DNA from: Lepus europaeus
Taxonomy: Eukaryota > Chordata > Mammalia > Lagomorpha > Leporidae
NCBI RefSeq assembly: GCF_033115175.1
Contig: NC_084838.1
Location: 62,154,468 to 62,218,467 of the forward strand
Direction: 5' to 3'
DNA length: 64,000 bases
Position numbers and translations under genes: made by a program. Under the pieces are notes generated by a model. That model ran no database searches. It worked only from the letters and a program-made list of their open reading frames with translations, and was not told the origin of the DNA. This document shows, piece by piece, positions 47,342-59,599 of the stretch (its first letter is position 1; every line of letters begins with the position of its first letter).

Positions 47342-48824
47342 AAATAAGTAATTTTTAATTAGTTACCTGACATCTTAAATACCAAGTTCATATAGTTCAT
47401 ATTCTTTGACAAGATCTAACACTATTTCTAAAAAAGTTTATAACAAAGGGAAGTTAGTAAATGTGTAAGGCACAACTGGATAGCTTGTGTCATGGCTAAG
47501 AGGATTGTGGTTCAGAGAGCAACTTCATTTATGCATCCATATGACACTGTATATGGAAACAGCAGAGGAAGTGTGATCAAAGCTTCTTTAAAAAAAAATC
47601 CATCCTGCTAGATCAGATTGGCAAGAGAGGTAAAAAGTGACTCCTGTGCAGTATGATAAGAATCTCTTAAACGTGTCACATAAAACATTTTGCTATGCTT
47701 TGGGCTGTTGAAAATAATTTCATGCACAGGGGCACAGTCACCTGAGGCAATTCTGTTCTTCAGCAACAGCCTTAGGACAAATGCACATCGTGGAGGTACA
47801 GAATGTGGGTTGTCATGTAATTGCCATCACTGCCCACACTGAGCAAGACTGGTTCCATAGAGTGAGGACTGCAGCAATGTGCATTAACTAAAGAACATTT
47901 GTCCTTGAGAAAACTTCAAATATTCTTCAAAAAGCACATTTCTTTCAGAAAGGTTGATCTTTTCTGTATTTATTCCACAAGATTTTCAAGTGAAAGTATT
48001 CTGTTTTATCAACAAAATCACATAATTGTCTAGAGGGGATACTAACAAAGAATTCAAGGGCTTCAGATGCTTTTATGCAGATAAAACATTCACATTGCCT
48101 AGGCGTTGGCATAAGGATATTTCATGATATTTCTGAATCTAAATGGCTCCTTAAATACTGACCTTGAGAAAGGCAGATGGAGTAAAGACACAGAAGGGAC
48201 CATACGAACAAAAAGAAAACCACATTTTATTTCTCATTTCAGAGGTTCTACATCTATTCTATGAAAACTAGTAATTATGACTCTGACTTTTTTTCAGAAA
48301 TGAATCTTTTTCAGATGTTGAAATTCATAACTGCAGAGATTAATTTTTTCTTCCATCCAGTTATTCTTTGGATCAACATTATTCCATTGAATCACAGTGT
48401 ACTCAGTGTGTCTAGAAAGGGTAAGAAGTGGGAGATAACCACAGACACTGCAAGCAATGTGGGAAACCTTGGAGGAGATCATCTCAACTTGGGATGCAAG
48501 CCCCGTTAAGGTCTTGGATGAGGACTCTGGGAAGAGGGAAGATACCTGATTTATCTTGGTAATCATCAGCATGTGGGCAACACTTGCAGATTAATAACAT
48601 GATTTTTCTGAATTTATTTTAGGTGGATTATTGTTTCCAATTATTTCTTGCCCAAGAATTGGACTTGAAAGTTACAATTAGTTTTAGATATTTTGATTAT
48701 ACAAATATTCCTCATCATAGAAACTATGAATAAGCACAAGGAGGATCTGTCATCCAGAGTGCAACCAAATAATTGCCACTTTTAACAATACAGTCTTTAT
48801 TCTTTTAAATATTCCTGCTCTAAG
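47342..48824. other. Unassigned sequence
   Basis: 1.5 kb without a recognised repeat or gene. 47690-47900 has balanced composition. Confidence 0.45.
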
Positions 48825-49150
48825 AGCAAGCATCACGGCACAGCAGATAAGCTGCTGCTTGAGATATATACATCCTGTATCAGGATGCCTGAGATACAGT
48901 CCTGCCTCCTCTTCCCACCCAGGTTCCTGCTAATGCATCTGAGAAGCAGCACATCATGACCCAAGTATTTGGGTCCTTGCTTCCCTGTGGGAGACCCAAA
49001 TGTAATTCCTTGCTTCTGACTTTGGCTTGGCCCAGCCAAAGCTGTTACAAGCATTTGGAGAGTGGACCAGCAAATTAAAAGTCTCTATCTCTATCTGTTT
49101 ATTCCTCAATCTATGTCACTCTGCCCTTCAAATAAACAAATAAAAGAATC
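48825..49150 (+). mobile_element. C-repeat SINE, old
   Basis: Sense copy: 'gagcaagcatcacggcacag', 'gcatctgagaagcagcacat', 'gagtggaccagcaaattaaa', tail 'caaataaacaaataaaag'. Forms a closely spaced inverted pair with the next SINE. Confidence 0.85.
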
Positions 49151-49168
49151 CTTAAGTGAATATTCTTT

Positions 49169-49233
49169 CCTTTTTTAAAAAAACAATATTTACATTATCT
49201 GAAGGAGTTTCAGAGAGAGACAGACACACACAC

Positions 49234-49272
<39 letters not shown>

Positions 49273-49533
49273 GAGAGAGATCAATCTTCCATCTGGTGGT
49301 TCACTCTCCAGATGGCCACAGCAGCAGGGGCTGGGCTATGTTGAAGCCAGGAACCTATAACTCCATGTGGGTGCAGGGGCCCAAGTGCTTGGTCCATCTT
49401 CTACTGCTTTCTCAGGTGCACCATAAAAAGTTGGATCAGAAGTGGAGCATCCAGGACTTGACGTGGTGCTCATATGAGATGCTGGTGTTGCAAGCAGTGG
49501 CTTAACAGGCTGTGTTACAACACTGGCTCCATT
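49169..49533 (-). mobile_element. C-repeat SINE, intermediate, with TSD
   Basis: Antisense copy containing a long GA tract, 'ggttcactctccagatggcc', 'gagatgctggtgttgcaagc' and end 'gttacaacactggctcc'. TSD 'aatattcttt' at 49159-49168 and 49534-49543. Confidence 0.92.
49237..49268 (+). repeat. (GA)16 microsatellite inside a SINE
   Basis: Uninterrupted GA dinucleotides, preceded by a short CA run, at the SINE's GA-rich block. Confidence 0.95.
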
Positions 49534-49543
49534 AATATTCTTT

Positions 49544-49958
49544 TTCTAAAATTCTGCCCTCTCATGCTCACACAATACAGTTTCAGTTCTTAAGTTTCTT
49601 TAATTAGGCATTTTATTTAATAACCTGACGGTTTTCTTTGGAACATATCATGACCATATATACAAATGTTTGTACACAGATGTATAGAATCCCATAGAAT
49701 GTACTTGTAATATTCTATGTTATGGATGTGTCATAATCTTTTAAATTTCTCTCTTCTGTCAGGGTCTTAGTCTTTGTTAGTGTTGTATATTATGAACAAA
49801 GATGTAATACACATCAAAGGGAAAAGGGTAGAATAGTCACAATGTTTGATTTCAAAGAATGCAATGCCACATGATTGAAGAATATTTTTCAAGGTTACAT
49901 GAGTTAAATGTCCAACCTTATTTCTAAAATGGAGGTGTCAGCTATTTTAGAACCTCTG
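49544..49958. other. Unassigned AT-rich sequence
   Basis: Nothing recognised. Confidence 0.5.
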
Positions 49959-50365
49959 GGCCGGCGCCGCGGCTCAATAGGCTAATCCTCTGCCTGCGGC
50001 ACCGGCACACCGGGTTCTAGTCCCAGTCGAGGCGCCGGATTCTGTCCCGGTTGTCCCTCTTCCAGGCCAGCTCTCTGCTATGGCCTAGGAGTGCAGTGGA
50101 GGATGGCCCAAGTCCTTGGGCCCTGCACCCCATGGGAGACCAGGAGAAGCGCCTGGCTCCTGGCTTTGGATCAGCACGATGCACCGGCCGCAGCACGCTG
50201 GCCACGGTGGCCATTGGAGGGTGAACCAACGGCAAAAAAAAGGAAGACCTTTCTCTCTGTCTCTCTCTCTCTCTCTCACTGTCCATTCTGCCTGTCAAAA
50301 AAAAAAAAAAAAAGAAAAAAAAAAAGAAAAAAAAAAGAAAAAAAAAAAAGAAAAGAAAAAGAAAC
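49959..50365 (+). mobile_element. Young CSINE with an unusually long A-rich tail
   Basis: Head 'gggccggcgccgcggctc', B-box-like 'ggttctagtcc', CT block, then about 65 bp of A runs punctuated by G (50298-50365). Likely TSD is imperfect: 'agaacctctg' before and 'agaaactccg' after. Confidence 0.95.
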
Positions 50366-51177
50366 TCCGACAACACTGATAGAGTGGCTGTGATTATTAG
50401 TAATGATTTCTAGATATAATAAATTCCTTTTTCCCTACAACTCAGTCCATGCTAAATTAGGACCCACTACAAAGGGAAAAATAACCATATGCATTATATC
50501 TTGTGATTAAATAGGCATTAGATGGTTTTTATAATCATCAAAAATACCTTGGATGACCTGATTAAAACAGCAAACCTATATCAATCCTCTTTGGTGATTG
50601 CTTTATAAAATATTATTTGAAAAGTATATGCCATTATCCTACAGAATTATTAAAGCCCTTTGAAAGTTAATTCATATTTGGTACAGAAGAATTTTAATGC
50701 TTTGATTGATTTAGATATTGGCTCAGTGAAGACATTCATTTCAACAGTTTATTTCATGTGTTCATTAATCTTTGAAGTAGAAGGGACTTCTTTAATGATT
50801 CCAGAGTTTTACTTTAAAGTTAATGCAAAAAAGATATTATATTTCAGAAGAAAATAGTACAGCAAGTACGTAAAAAAGTTGGGACAGGAAATAAAGAAGA
50901 ATTCTAAAATAACTCTGAGGTGTGGTAAAGAATCTATAAGCACAAATCTGCATTTCCCAGCAAGTAATATTTATGGTTCATCAAGTACCACTGAAAAAGA
51001 GTTCATAATAAAGGAATTGCATAATAAATTCTGCCACCTAAGCATTTGTTGCTGTCACGTACAGCCATATCATGGGTAAATATATTTTGTTTGAATCAAG
51101 TCTACCAGGCAATCAGACAGCTAACACATAAGTATGTAAGTACTTGGAAAAACAAAGACAAAAACAAAAACAACCCA
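50366..51177. other. Unassigned AT-rich sequence
   Basis: No repeat or gene recognised. Confidence 0.5.
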
Positions 51178-51187
51178 ACATTTATTT

Positions 51188-51247
<60 letters not shown>

Positions 51248-51500
51248 CTCCCATGCATTAGTATGAGTAAAGCAAATGCATACAATTTCTGAGGCTGGGC
51301 TGGGCGCTAAAGTAGGGAGCTGTGAATGCAATTCAAATCTTCAGCATGGAAGGAACACAGCATAATCAGCTGAGCCATCACCGCTTCCTTTTCTGGCTTA
51401 TATTATCAGGAAGGTGGAGTCAGGACCTGGAGCTGGGAATTAAATCCAGGTTCCCCAATATAGGCTGCAGGTGTCTTAACTGCTAAGCCAAATGCTCACG
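51178..51500 (-). mobile_element. C-repeat SINE, old, with expanded GA block
   Basis: Antisense copy starting 'aacatttatttgagaaag', then the GA microsatellite, 'gagctgggaattaaatccag' and 'aactgctaagccaaatgc'. The core is diverged. Confidence 0.75.
51193..51244 (+). repeat. (AG)26 microsatellite inside a SINE
   Basis: About 52 bp of uninterrupted AG/GA dinucleotides, the longest microsatellite in the window. Confidence 0.97.
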
Positions 51501-51949
51501 TATATCACGTATATACAGATTAGGCTTGGCAGAATTTATTTTGATCCTGGATAAAATAAATTAACAATGCCAAGAAAGTTTATTTCTAAACTTTGTTTAC
51601 TATTTCTCTGTGAAGCAAACTCTAATATTAATTTTTGTGCTAACCTCTACTCTATAGTTTTTCTCAGCAATTGCACACCCTGTAGTGACAATTTCCTTCG
51701 TTAATCCTTCTGGGGGAAATAATGGGAGAAAAGTCACACCTGCTTCCTTGAGTCAAATGGACTTTTGGAATCAGGATGCACCTGGCCCATCTCCAAGGAC
51801 AATAGGCTGTAACCCACAAATTCCTGGTGCAGCTGATATATTCAACATCTTTTACCCTTGTGCAAATGCAACACCTTTTTTTTGACTGCTGAAATGATTC
51901 TTAACCTTGGCTGAATAGGATTAAATCTCGAAATTTTTAATTGAGACAT
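51501..51949. other. Unassigned sequence
   Basis: No repeat recognised. The 66-codon plus frame at 51685-51885 has no known match by eye. Confidence 0.45.
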
Positions 51950-52870
51950 ATTTGCATTTAAAATATACATTGACCAGTTTAGACAAATGTTTACTGTTGT
52001 GAAATGGCTACAACAATCAAGCTATGAATTTTCCATCATTCTAAAGATTTCTTTGCATTCGATTCCTTTACTTCCAGCACCCAAAACCACTGATGTGTTT
52101 TCTATTCCCATAGTTTTGTAATGCTAGAATGTCACATAATGGAATCATACAGTGTATGTCTTTTGTGTTTCACTTATTTATTTAGATTAGTGTTTTCAAT
52201 AATCATCCATATTTTTGGATATATCTGTAATTTGTTCCTTTTCAGGGCTGAATAGTTGTTAATCTATGGTTATGCAATTTTTTGCTTCACTTGTCAGTTA
52301 AAGTGAATTCAGTCATTCACAGTTTGGGCATTTAAAGTTAATGTTGCCAAAACTGTTTACATAACAGGTTGTTGTGTAGGCACAAATTTCCACTTCTGGC
52401 TATAATTCTCAGAAGTGGAATTACTGATTCATATGGTGAATATATGTTTGCCTTTATTAAGAAAAAGCACACCAAACTGTTTCTCAACATGGCTGTATCA
52501 TTTTGCATTCTCCTTAGCGATGAGTGAAAATTGTAGCTTTCTTTACCAGGTCCTTTAAAAAATTTGCATAATCAATCATTTTACGTTAGTGATTCTAGTG
52601 CTTGTATAATTCTATCTCACAGTGGTTTTAGACAGTGCAGTTTCCTAAGGATTAAGGAGGAGGAGAATGTTCTGTAAGCTTATTTGCCATTATTATCTCT
52701 TCTCTGGGTCATGTGTCTTCTTGCTGAATTTTGAAGATTTATAGTTTCATATTTCTATTTAGGTCTATGTCCTTTTTTGGATTAATTTTTGTATATAATG
52801 AAGTAAGAATTGAGGATTGTTATGTTTGCTGATGGATATCTTCCATTGTTGGGCTGCCAGTAACTTGGGC
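51950..52870 (-). mobile_element. L1M 3' portion, antisense
   Basis: 'gttttgtaatgctagaatg', 'ggaatcatacagtgtatgtc', 'tcagaagtggaattactgat', 'accaaactgtttctcaac' and 'ttattgccatt'-type text follow antisense L1 order up to 'gatggatatcttccattgtt'. Confidence 0.85.
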
Positions 52871-54118
52871 TCCTTTGGGGCTTGGAGTCTCAGTAGTGTA
52901 TTTTCCAGTGTCATTGTTCTACCCCAATCTTCAACTGGTCTTGCCCGCCTGCATCACAAAAGGACTCTCTTCTGGCTTTTGTTGTCCACCTCTGCTGTGC
53001 AACTATGCTCCTTATTACTCAGTCCTGTGTAGCAGCATAGCAGTGCCCCAAAAGGGCAGAATTCTGTATAGAGGTGGGATTTTTACCACCTACCCAGCTA
53101 CAGATGATCTTTTCCTTGGATTGGAATGAAAGGATTCCTGCCCTATCCTGAGGAACTCAGCTTTCCCCTCATGCAAACCAAGGTGAGACATGGGATATGT
53201 GCATGTTTTTTGCTCTTTCTTCTGTGGCAGATGGCTTTTGCTTCTGATTTGAAAGGCGTTCGGGGAGGAGGATGTATTGTGGCTATTCCTAGTGGCAAGC
53301 AATCATTTCCTTGTATTCAGAGTTTGTAGAGGGTGGATGAGTTTTTGTAGATAGCCCTGATTCACTCTTACTCTTTGGCAGGTCTTGCATACTTGTTCCA
53401 CTGAAGGAGGCACACAGGTCTTTTGTCTGGCCACCAATCTTCTCATGAGTGCCTGGTAAGAGCCCTTGAAAAGGATTTCATAGGAGGTTATAGATTTCAC
53501 TTGTTTCTGGGGATCCCAAATATTATGAACTCTTTCCCAATTTGAGTCTTAATTGGTCTTTAAGAACTCATTACAATTTCAGGAGATAAAGAAAGTTTCG
53601 TATTTATGGGCAGCTTCATTTTTCTGTCTTATGACCTTCTTTTACTCCCTCCAGTCTTTATAGAACCTGCTCCGTTCTCATGGAATTGCTAATTTGACTT
53701 AGTCTGTTGCTCAGATTTTCTAGTTTTGTTTTTACACTGTATAAAATATTTCTCACCTATCTAATCTTTCAGTTCTTGGATTCCTTTTAAAAGGCTGGTT
53801 CCCATCTATGGATGGAAGACTAACTAGTGCACAGTCTTCTAGGACAGTTGATGTTTCATGTTTTTGATGGTATAGAGACACCTATTTGGGAGAACACATG
53901 ATTGTTGTAGCTTTGGCTGGTATCTTGCAGCTCTTTTGAAAGAGGAGTCCATCCAACAAAGGTGTGCACATTGTGGAGCTGCAGCTTGCAGGTGCCTCTT
54001 CTATTTTCTCTGAAGTGGTGTCCAGTGTAATGAAGCAAATAGATAATAAATAAACAGGATTTCACTTCACCCTAGTGAGTTCTTTCCTGTGTAGCTAAAT
54101 TGGAGCATTGTTCTTACA
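52871..54118. other. Unassigned, possibly L1 5'-related or other old element
   Basis: Follows antisense L1M directly and has a moderately GC-rich composition like the 1-2 kb segment, but no alignment is convincing. Several 60-80 codon frames on both strands show no domain. Confidence 0.3.
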
Positions 54119-54127
54119 TGAGATCTT

Positions 54128-54458
54128 TTTTTTTTTTTTTTTGACAGGCAGAGTGGATAGTGAGAGAGAGAGACAGAGAGAAAGGTCTTCCTTTTTGCCC
54201 TTGGTTCACCCTCCAATGGCCGCTGCGGCCAGTGCATCTCACTGATCCGAAGCCAGGAGCCAGGAGCTTCTCCTGGTCTCCCATGTGGGTGCAGGGCCCA
54301 AGGACTTGGGCCATCCTCCACTGCCTTCCCGGGCCATAGCAGAGAGCTGGCCTGGAAGAGGGGCAACCGGGATAGAATCCGGCGCCCCAACCGGGACTAG
54401 AACCCGGTGTGCCGGCGCCACAAGGCAGAGGATTAGCCTGTTAAGCCATGGTGCCAGC
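54128..54458 (-). mobile_element. Young CSINE, full length, with TSD
   Basis: Antisense copy: T18 tail, 'tgacaggcagagtggatag', head 'ttaagccatggtgccagc'. TSD 'tgagatctt' at 54119-54127 and 54459-54467. CpGs largely retained. Confidence 0.97.
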
Positions 54459-54467
54459 TGAGATCTT

Positions 54468-55654
54468 CACTTTTTAAAGAAATTATATGATTAATTAACT
54501 ATAAAAGTTATTGGCTTTAAGAAAAATTATATGGGATTGATTACAGTAATAATTTAATGTCAGAATATATTTTCTTGTAAAAGCAAGAAGAGATTTTGCA
54601 AATGAGAATCAACACATTCACTATTCAAATGATCTTTGCAAATCAGAATGCTTAAAATTATGAGTTAAGAAACTAGTATGGATTTACTTGTAATTGAATA
54701 ATTTTTATGTAAAATATACTCATGGCATATATACAAGACTGGACAAAACCAGTTCTAGAATGAAAAGCTATGTAAGAGTTCTTATCATGAGGATGCTTCC
54801 TCATCTTACATTTGAAGAATCTTGTGATAATAGAAAACTGATGAATGTTTTGCTAGTTATGCATAACTGTGTAAACAACGTAAGGAAGGAAAAAGACCAA
54901 AGCAAAATAAAACTCTGAATGTAATATAAAGGGGGAAAAGTCATTAGAAGACTAGATGGTGAAATACAAAATGCATAATGAACGTAAAATAGTAGGAAAA
55001 ATGGTACTCATGGTGTATGTTGATTAAATATTAATTATATCAGCATTATTTAGTGCAAGATTGCAGTATGAGTGCTCTGGGGAGAAAGGGTTTATTACTA
55101 ACAGATGATGCTTAGGAGCCAGAAATCATGTATTTGTAGAATCCTCTACAAATAATGCTAAAAGATAATAGAAATGTGGCGTGATGCAAAGAGATTTCAG
55201 ATAAATTAATAGAGTTACTTTGCCAATGGTAATAGATAAATGTACTTTAGTTGAAATAGACTAAGTTTGGTAATGTTGAACAGCATGTAAGTAAACATAA
55301 AAGAAAATTCTGCTTCATTTTAGCAAATATGATGTTGGATACCTGAGATGCATTGGTGTTCCTGTGAAAACTGGAGAAGGAAAATTGTCATTTGGTTCTC
55401 TTTTGGATGACCATGGTTCAAAGCAAAATCAGCTCTGTAAAGTTCCTTTCAGCAAGAGGAAGTTTGTTGGTTATGGTTTTTTTGGTAGCTCTAACTTGGA
55501 AAATTAAATTATATGTAAGAAGCTGAACAGCTCTCTCGTCTTATGGATGCAGAGATCTGAGATAGGACTTACCTGCATTCTGTTTTTCAGATATTGTTAT
55601 AGAGAGCAAGCTCTCAAAGTTGACTTACCACTTCACTTTGATATTATAGACTGA
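54468..55654. other. Unassigned AT-rich sequence
   Basis: 1.2 kb without a recognised repeat or gene. Confidence 0.5.
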
Positions 55655-55960
55655 ATATTGCTATCATGGGGTGCTGTGTTCAATATAGAAGTGACTAGCT
55701 ACATATGGCTACTTAGCACTTGAAATGTGTTTTATCTAAGTTAAGATGTGCTCTAACTGTAAACTTTACTGGATTTTGAATATTTTGAGTGAAAAGAAAA
55801 ATTTTAAATATCTCAGCCACTTTTTTTATATATGACTACTACATATTTAAATTCTATTTGTGACAAATTGGTTTAATTTGATATTCTGCTCCATAATATT
55901 ATATTGGGTTAGTAAAATAACAAAATATATGAATAAAATACATTTCATCTGCTTCTTATT
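55655..55960 (+). mobile_element. hAT-type DNA transposon remnant
   Basis: 'agctacatatggctacttag' followed by 'cacttgaaatgtg' resembles the conserved 'agccacatgtggct...gcacttgaaatgtgg' text of a mammalian hAT-Charlie non-autonomous family. Name not assigned. Confidence 0.5.
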
Positions 55961-56059
55961 GTTTTAGAATGTGCCTATGAGAAAAATGTTTATTATATAC
56001 TGGCTTGCTTTTTATTTCTATTATGAGGCACTGATCAAGGGCCAACTACTCAATATTCT

Positions 56060-56185
56060 TAGACCATGATATCACATCTGTGAATTCATGAGAAATGCAA
56101 AATTTCAGTGCTCCTTAGGTAAGAATCCACTTGAATAGCATCCCCAAGTTGTTTGTATGCACATTAAAAATTGAGAAGTACTGAT
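56060..56185 (-). mobile_element. MER5A-like hAT element, antisense
   Basis: 'atgagaaatgcaaaatttc', 'agaatccacttgaatagc' and 'gcacattaaaaattgagaag' reproduce the reverse-complemented MER5A order. Confidence 0.6.
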
Positions 56186-56999
56186 CCAAGGGACTTAAGA
56201 GATTGTAATAGTTATATGAGATGGGAGATGGAAGATTGGAATATAATTTACTCCCAGGGAATTAATTGAGTGGAAATGTTCTGATATCAATTTTTTCTGG
56301 AGCATGAAATCTATACTGTATTTGTCTATTCCTGTTTTAAGTTCTACAGACATATTAGCATATTTTATATTATACAGTGAGGACTGATCATAAAGCATAC
56401 AGAAATATTTATGTTGAAATTTACATTAACAGAATAAATATTTCAAATTTCTTAAACTCAAACTATTTCTTGTTTGGAAGGTAACATGGAAGGTAGTTCA
56501 AAACAGCACAAATGTGACATTGGCTCAAACAAGAATAATCTTCAGTCTTTTACATTGCCACTCCCCACTAGGTTCTGCTGTAAAATTGAATAAAAGTGAA
56601 GAATTTAATGTTTGGAAAAGAGATATGTAGCATTTGTATTTCCTTCAGTAGAAAATAGAATCTTATCCTTTAGAAAATAGAACCAGGTGATATAAAAATT
56701 CCAGAGGAGGGCAGCAAAGATAAAGACCTCAGGATTAACTCAGGTGGAAGAACTGAGAAACTTACTTTACAAATTCCATAGTTTTTCACAATGTCAAGCA
56801 TTTCTATAATGGAGCATCCCTTAGGACTATGGAAGAGGTTGGTTTTGTTACAACAAGGAGAAACAAAAGTATACAAAATCACTTTGTCCCTCTTGGTCTG
56901 TGTCTTTTAGTTAAGTCTATTTTAAAAGCTTATATAATCATTTCACTTCTAAAGAATATTACAATAGAATTATAGGTGAAACTTAGACCACTTAAGATG
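56186..56999. other. Unassigned AT-rich sequence
   Basis: Nothing recognised. Confidence 0.5.
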
Positions 57000-57120
57000 G
57001 TCCTTTATTCAATAGATATTTGTTGCTTGCCTATAATGTGACTTGATATGGTAACAGGGATATCGTTTCTTTGAAAAAAAATAATGCTTGATTTCATAAA
57101 ACTTATAATTGTTTAGTGAA
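57000..57120 (-). mobile_element. L2-type 3' fragment, antisense
   Basis: 'ttattcaatagatatttgtt' with 'gcctataatgtgacttgata' matches antisense L2 3' text. Confidence 0.45.
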
Positions 57121-57488
57121 TTACTTACTTTGTCTATAAATTAGTGTGTTTTGGTGGTAGTCCTCATCATAGCTTTGCCATCACCCATTTATACTCTGCT
57201 ATGAGGATGGCGTGGAGTTAAGGAAGGTAAGTCAGAACTTGGGGTCCATTCCGAGTATACCCATGGGAAAGCATAAAGTTTAGTGACCATTTCATAACAA
57301 AACCACAAAATGTTAGAATGGATTTTTTTATAAAATGTTTAGTTTTTGTTTTAACTTGTGTCAGTCTCATTAGAAAATGGACTGGTTTGGGTAAAAAAAA
57401 GAATAAAAGAAAATGTACCTCAAGGAGTTTTCAACGAAAGTGTCTTGAACAAATGAATAGAGAAAAACAAAAGGAGTTATCAGGATTT
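57121..57488. other. Unassigned sequence
   Basis: Nothing recognised. 'aggaaggtaagt' near 57221 resembles a 5' splice site by chance. Confidence 0.45.
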
Positions 57489-57852
57489 ATTTTTTATTTT
57501 TTTATTTTTGACAGGCAGAGTGGACAGTGAGAGAGAGAGAGAGACAGAGAGAAAGGTCTTCCTTTTTCCGTTGGTTCACCCTCCAATGGCTGCCACTGCC
57601 AGCGCGCTGTGGCCGGCGCACCACACTGATCCAAAGGCAGGAGCCAGGTGCTTATCCTGGTCTCTCTGGTCTCCCATAAGGTGCAGGGCCCTAGCACTTG
57701 GGCCATCCTCCACTGCACTCCCAGGCCACAACAGAGAGCTGGCCTGGAAGAGAGGCAACCGGGATAGAATCCGGTGCCCCGACCTGGACTAGAACCCAGT
57801 GTGTCACCGCCGCTAGGTGGAGGATTAGCCTGTTGAGCCACAGCGCCGGCCT
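57489..57852 (-). mobile_element. Young CSINE, full length
   Basis: Antisense copy: 'ttttgacaggcagagtggac', core with a small duplication 'tctctggtctc', head 'gagccacagcgccggcc'. Short TSD 'aggattt' at 57482-57488 and 57853-57859. Confidence 0.95.
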
Positions 57853-57859
57853 AGGATTT

Positions 57860-59599
57860 CTTAACATGTGGTTTAGAGAAGTATTTTGTGAATGCCCATG
57901 AAAATGTCTAATTTATTTGGAAATGTGAAAGGCAGGACAGCAAGGGCATTTGGTTTGTGGAATCTGTGGGTCAGAGGAACCCAATATCACTAGGACTGGG
58001 ATCAGGCAAGAGGTACTCCACCTGTTAGAACAAATTCAAATGAAAAGTCATAAAACCTACATCACAGGCTTATTGCAAAGATAATAAATAAATCTATAAA
58101 TCATTTATCAATGATAATAAACATTATATTAATTTTGTCTAAAAATAGTGTTTTCTGGATTTTGGATGATCCTGTTAATTGAAAATGATGTATTCAAGAA
58201 AATAGAATTTAAAAATTCTGATTTTGAAAGATTAAATTCTAGAAATTTATTTGAATTAGGTAAATCTATTAATCTTACAGAAAACAAAAAGGCATGTTCT
58301 TTTCAAATTAGGTTAGTGTCACCCAACCTATAGATTATAGCCCATTATTGGTTGATGAAGTAAATTTAGTGATTTAAGACCATTATAGATGATCATGTAA
58401 TAAATTAGCATTGAATCATTTCACTTTATAATGATCAGTATGATTTATGACAAGTGTAGTTTAATTATATACAAATGCACATATGTGTTTTAGACATATA
58501 AAAGATATTTCTTATTTGCTGTCATGATCAAAAATTTTTGCAGAACACTCATCTGAAGGATTTAAAAAAAATAAGTTTTTACTTCCTAGGTGCTTCCTCC
58601 CAGGAGTGTTCATCAGGGGTGAAAGAGTTCAGCGGCATTGGCTGGCTAAGACGTTAGCTGGTAGGGAGTGCCAGAAGCATTTGAGGTTGCAAGTGTTTTC
58701 AAACTAAAAATGTTTTGTGCATAATTCAACATTTTTGTGATTCATTGACCTTTTTCTAAATTTTGTGAACCACACTGTCATTAACATGATTTTCAATTAT
58801 TAGTATGCAGAAATGTTCTGGGAAGATTTAGTTAATAATGGACTTAGTTAATAAAAGTTGGGGGAGTTTCCGAAACATGGACATAAGCCAGGTTGAAATA
58901 AAAGGATTATTCTTTTCTCTATAGTTTGTTGAGCATGTGTTTCATGCCCATGAATACAAAAGGGAAAATTAGTCAAAAGAAGAATTTCAGTATTTTTTGC
59001 TTTAAAATATTAAAGATATCAGATAATGGGAGAATAGAAGGCCTGTATTAAATAAGGTATTTTTAATTAGGGGTTTTAGCTGCATTCAATCTATATATGT
59101 ATACATATGTGCTTTTCTTTTGATATTTTTCTTGTTTCAGTGAAAATCATTATTTGAAATAAATCAGTTTTATATCAATCATATTATGAAAACACTGTTT
59201 GATCCTAGACAATTGTGATGTGCCAGAAGTTACTCTATAATTTGGATGGTTGTAATCGTAATGTTAGGGCACTATAATTTCTACAATAGAATTCACATGA
59301 TAGGAATTAAAGCATATCCTGACATTAGGTTGTGGATATCTGTCTTTAATTGCATTGAATGTAACTTAATTAGAAAGTTCTAAAAGATAACTAGGAAAGA
59401 AATTCACATGTTCTATCATTGAAAGCATTGGTCTGAGGCACTACTGACAGACCAGGTGCTTGACAATGGAGGAAGAAAGCCAATGAACCCACTTGGGTGA
59501 TATATGGAATTATATATCTTATCCCTAAAAACATTTTCAATTTGAAATGCATGGAATTAAAACAAAATCTTAATTTGTTGAAACATTAATACTTTGTCT
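57860..59599. other. Unassigned AT-rich sequence
   Basis: 1.7 kb without a recognised repeat or gene. 58580-58720 keeps balanced composition with a few CpGs. Confidence 0.5.

Noticed and set aside
51685..51885. 66-codon open frame as a retrogene fragment
   Set aside because: No similarity to a known protein by eye and no poly-A tail or target duplication.
57210..57232. Strong-looking 5' splice site 'aaggtaagt'
   Set aside because: No upstream coding exon or conserved frame around it.
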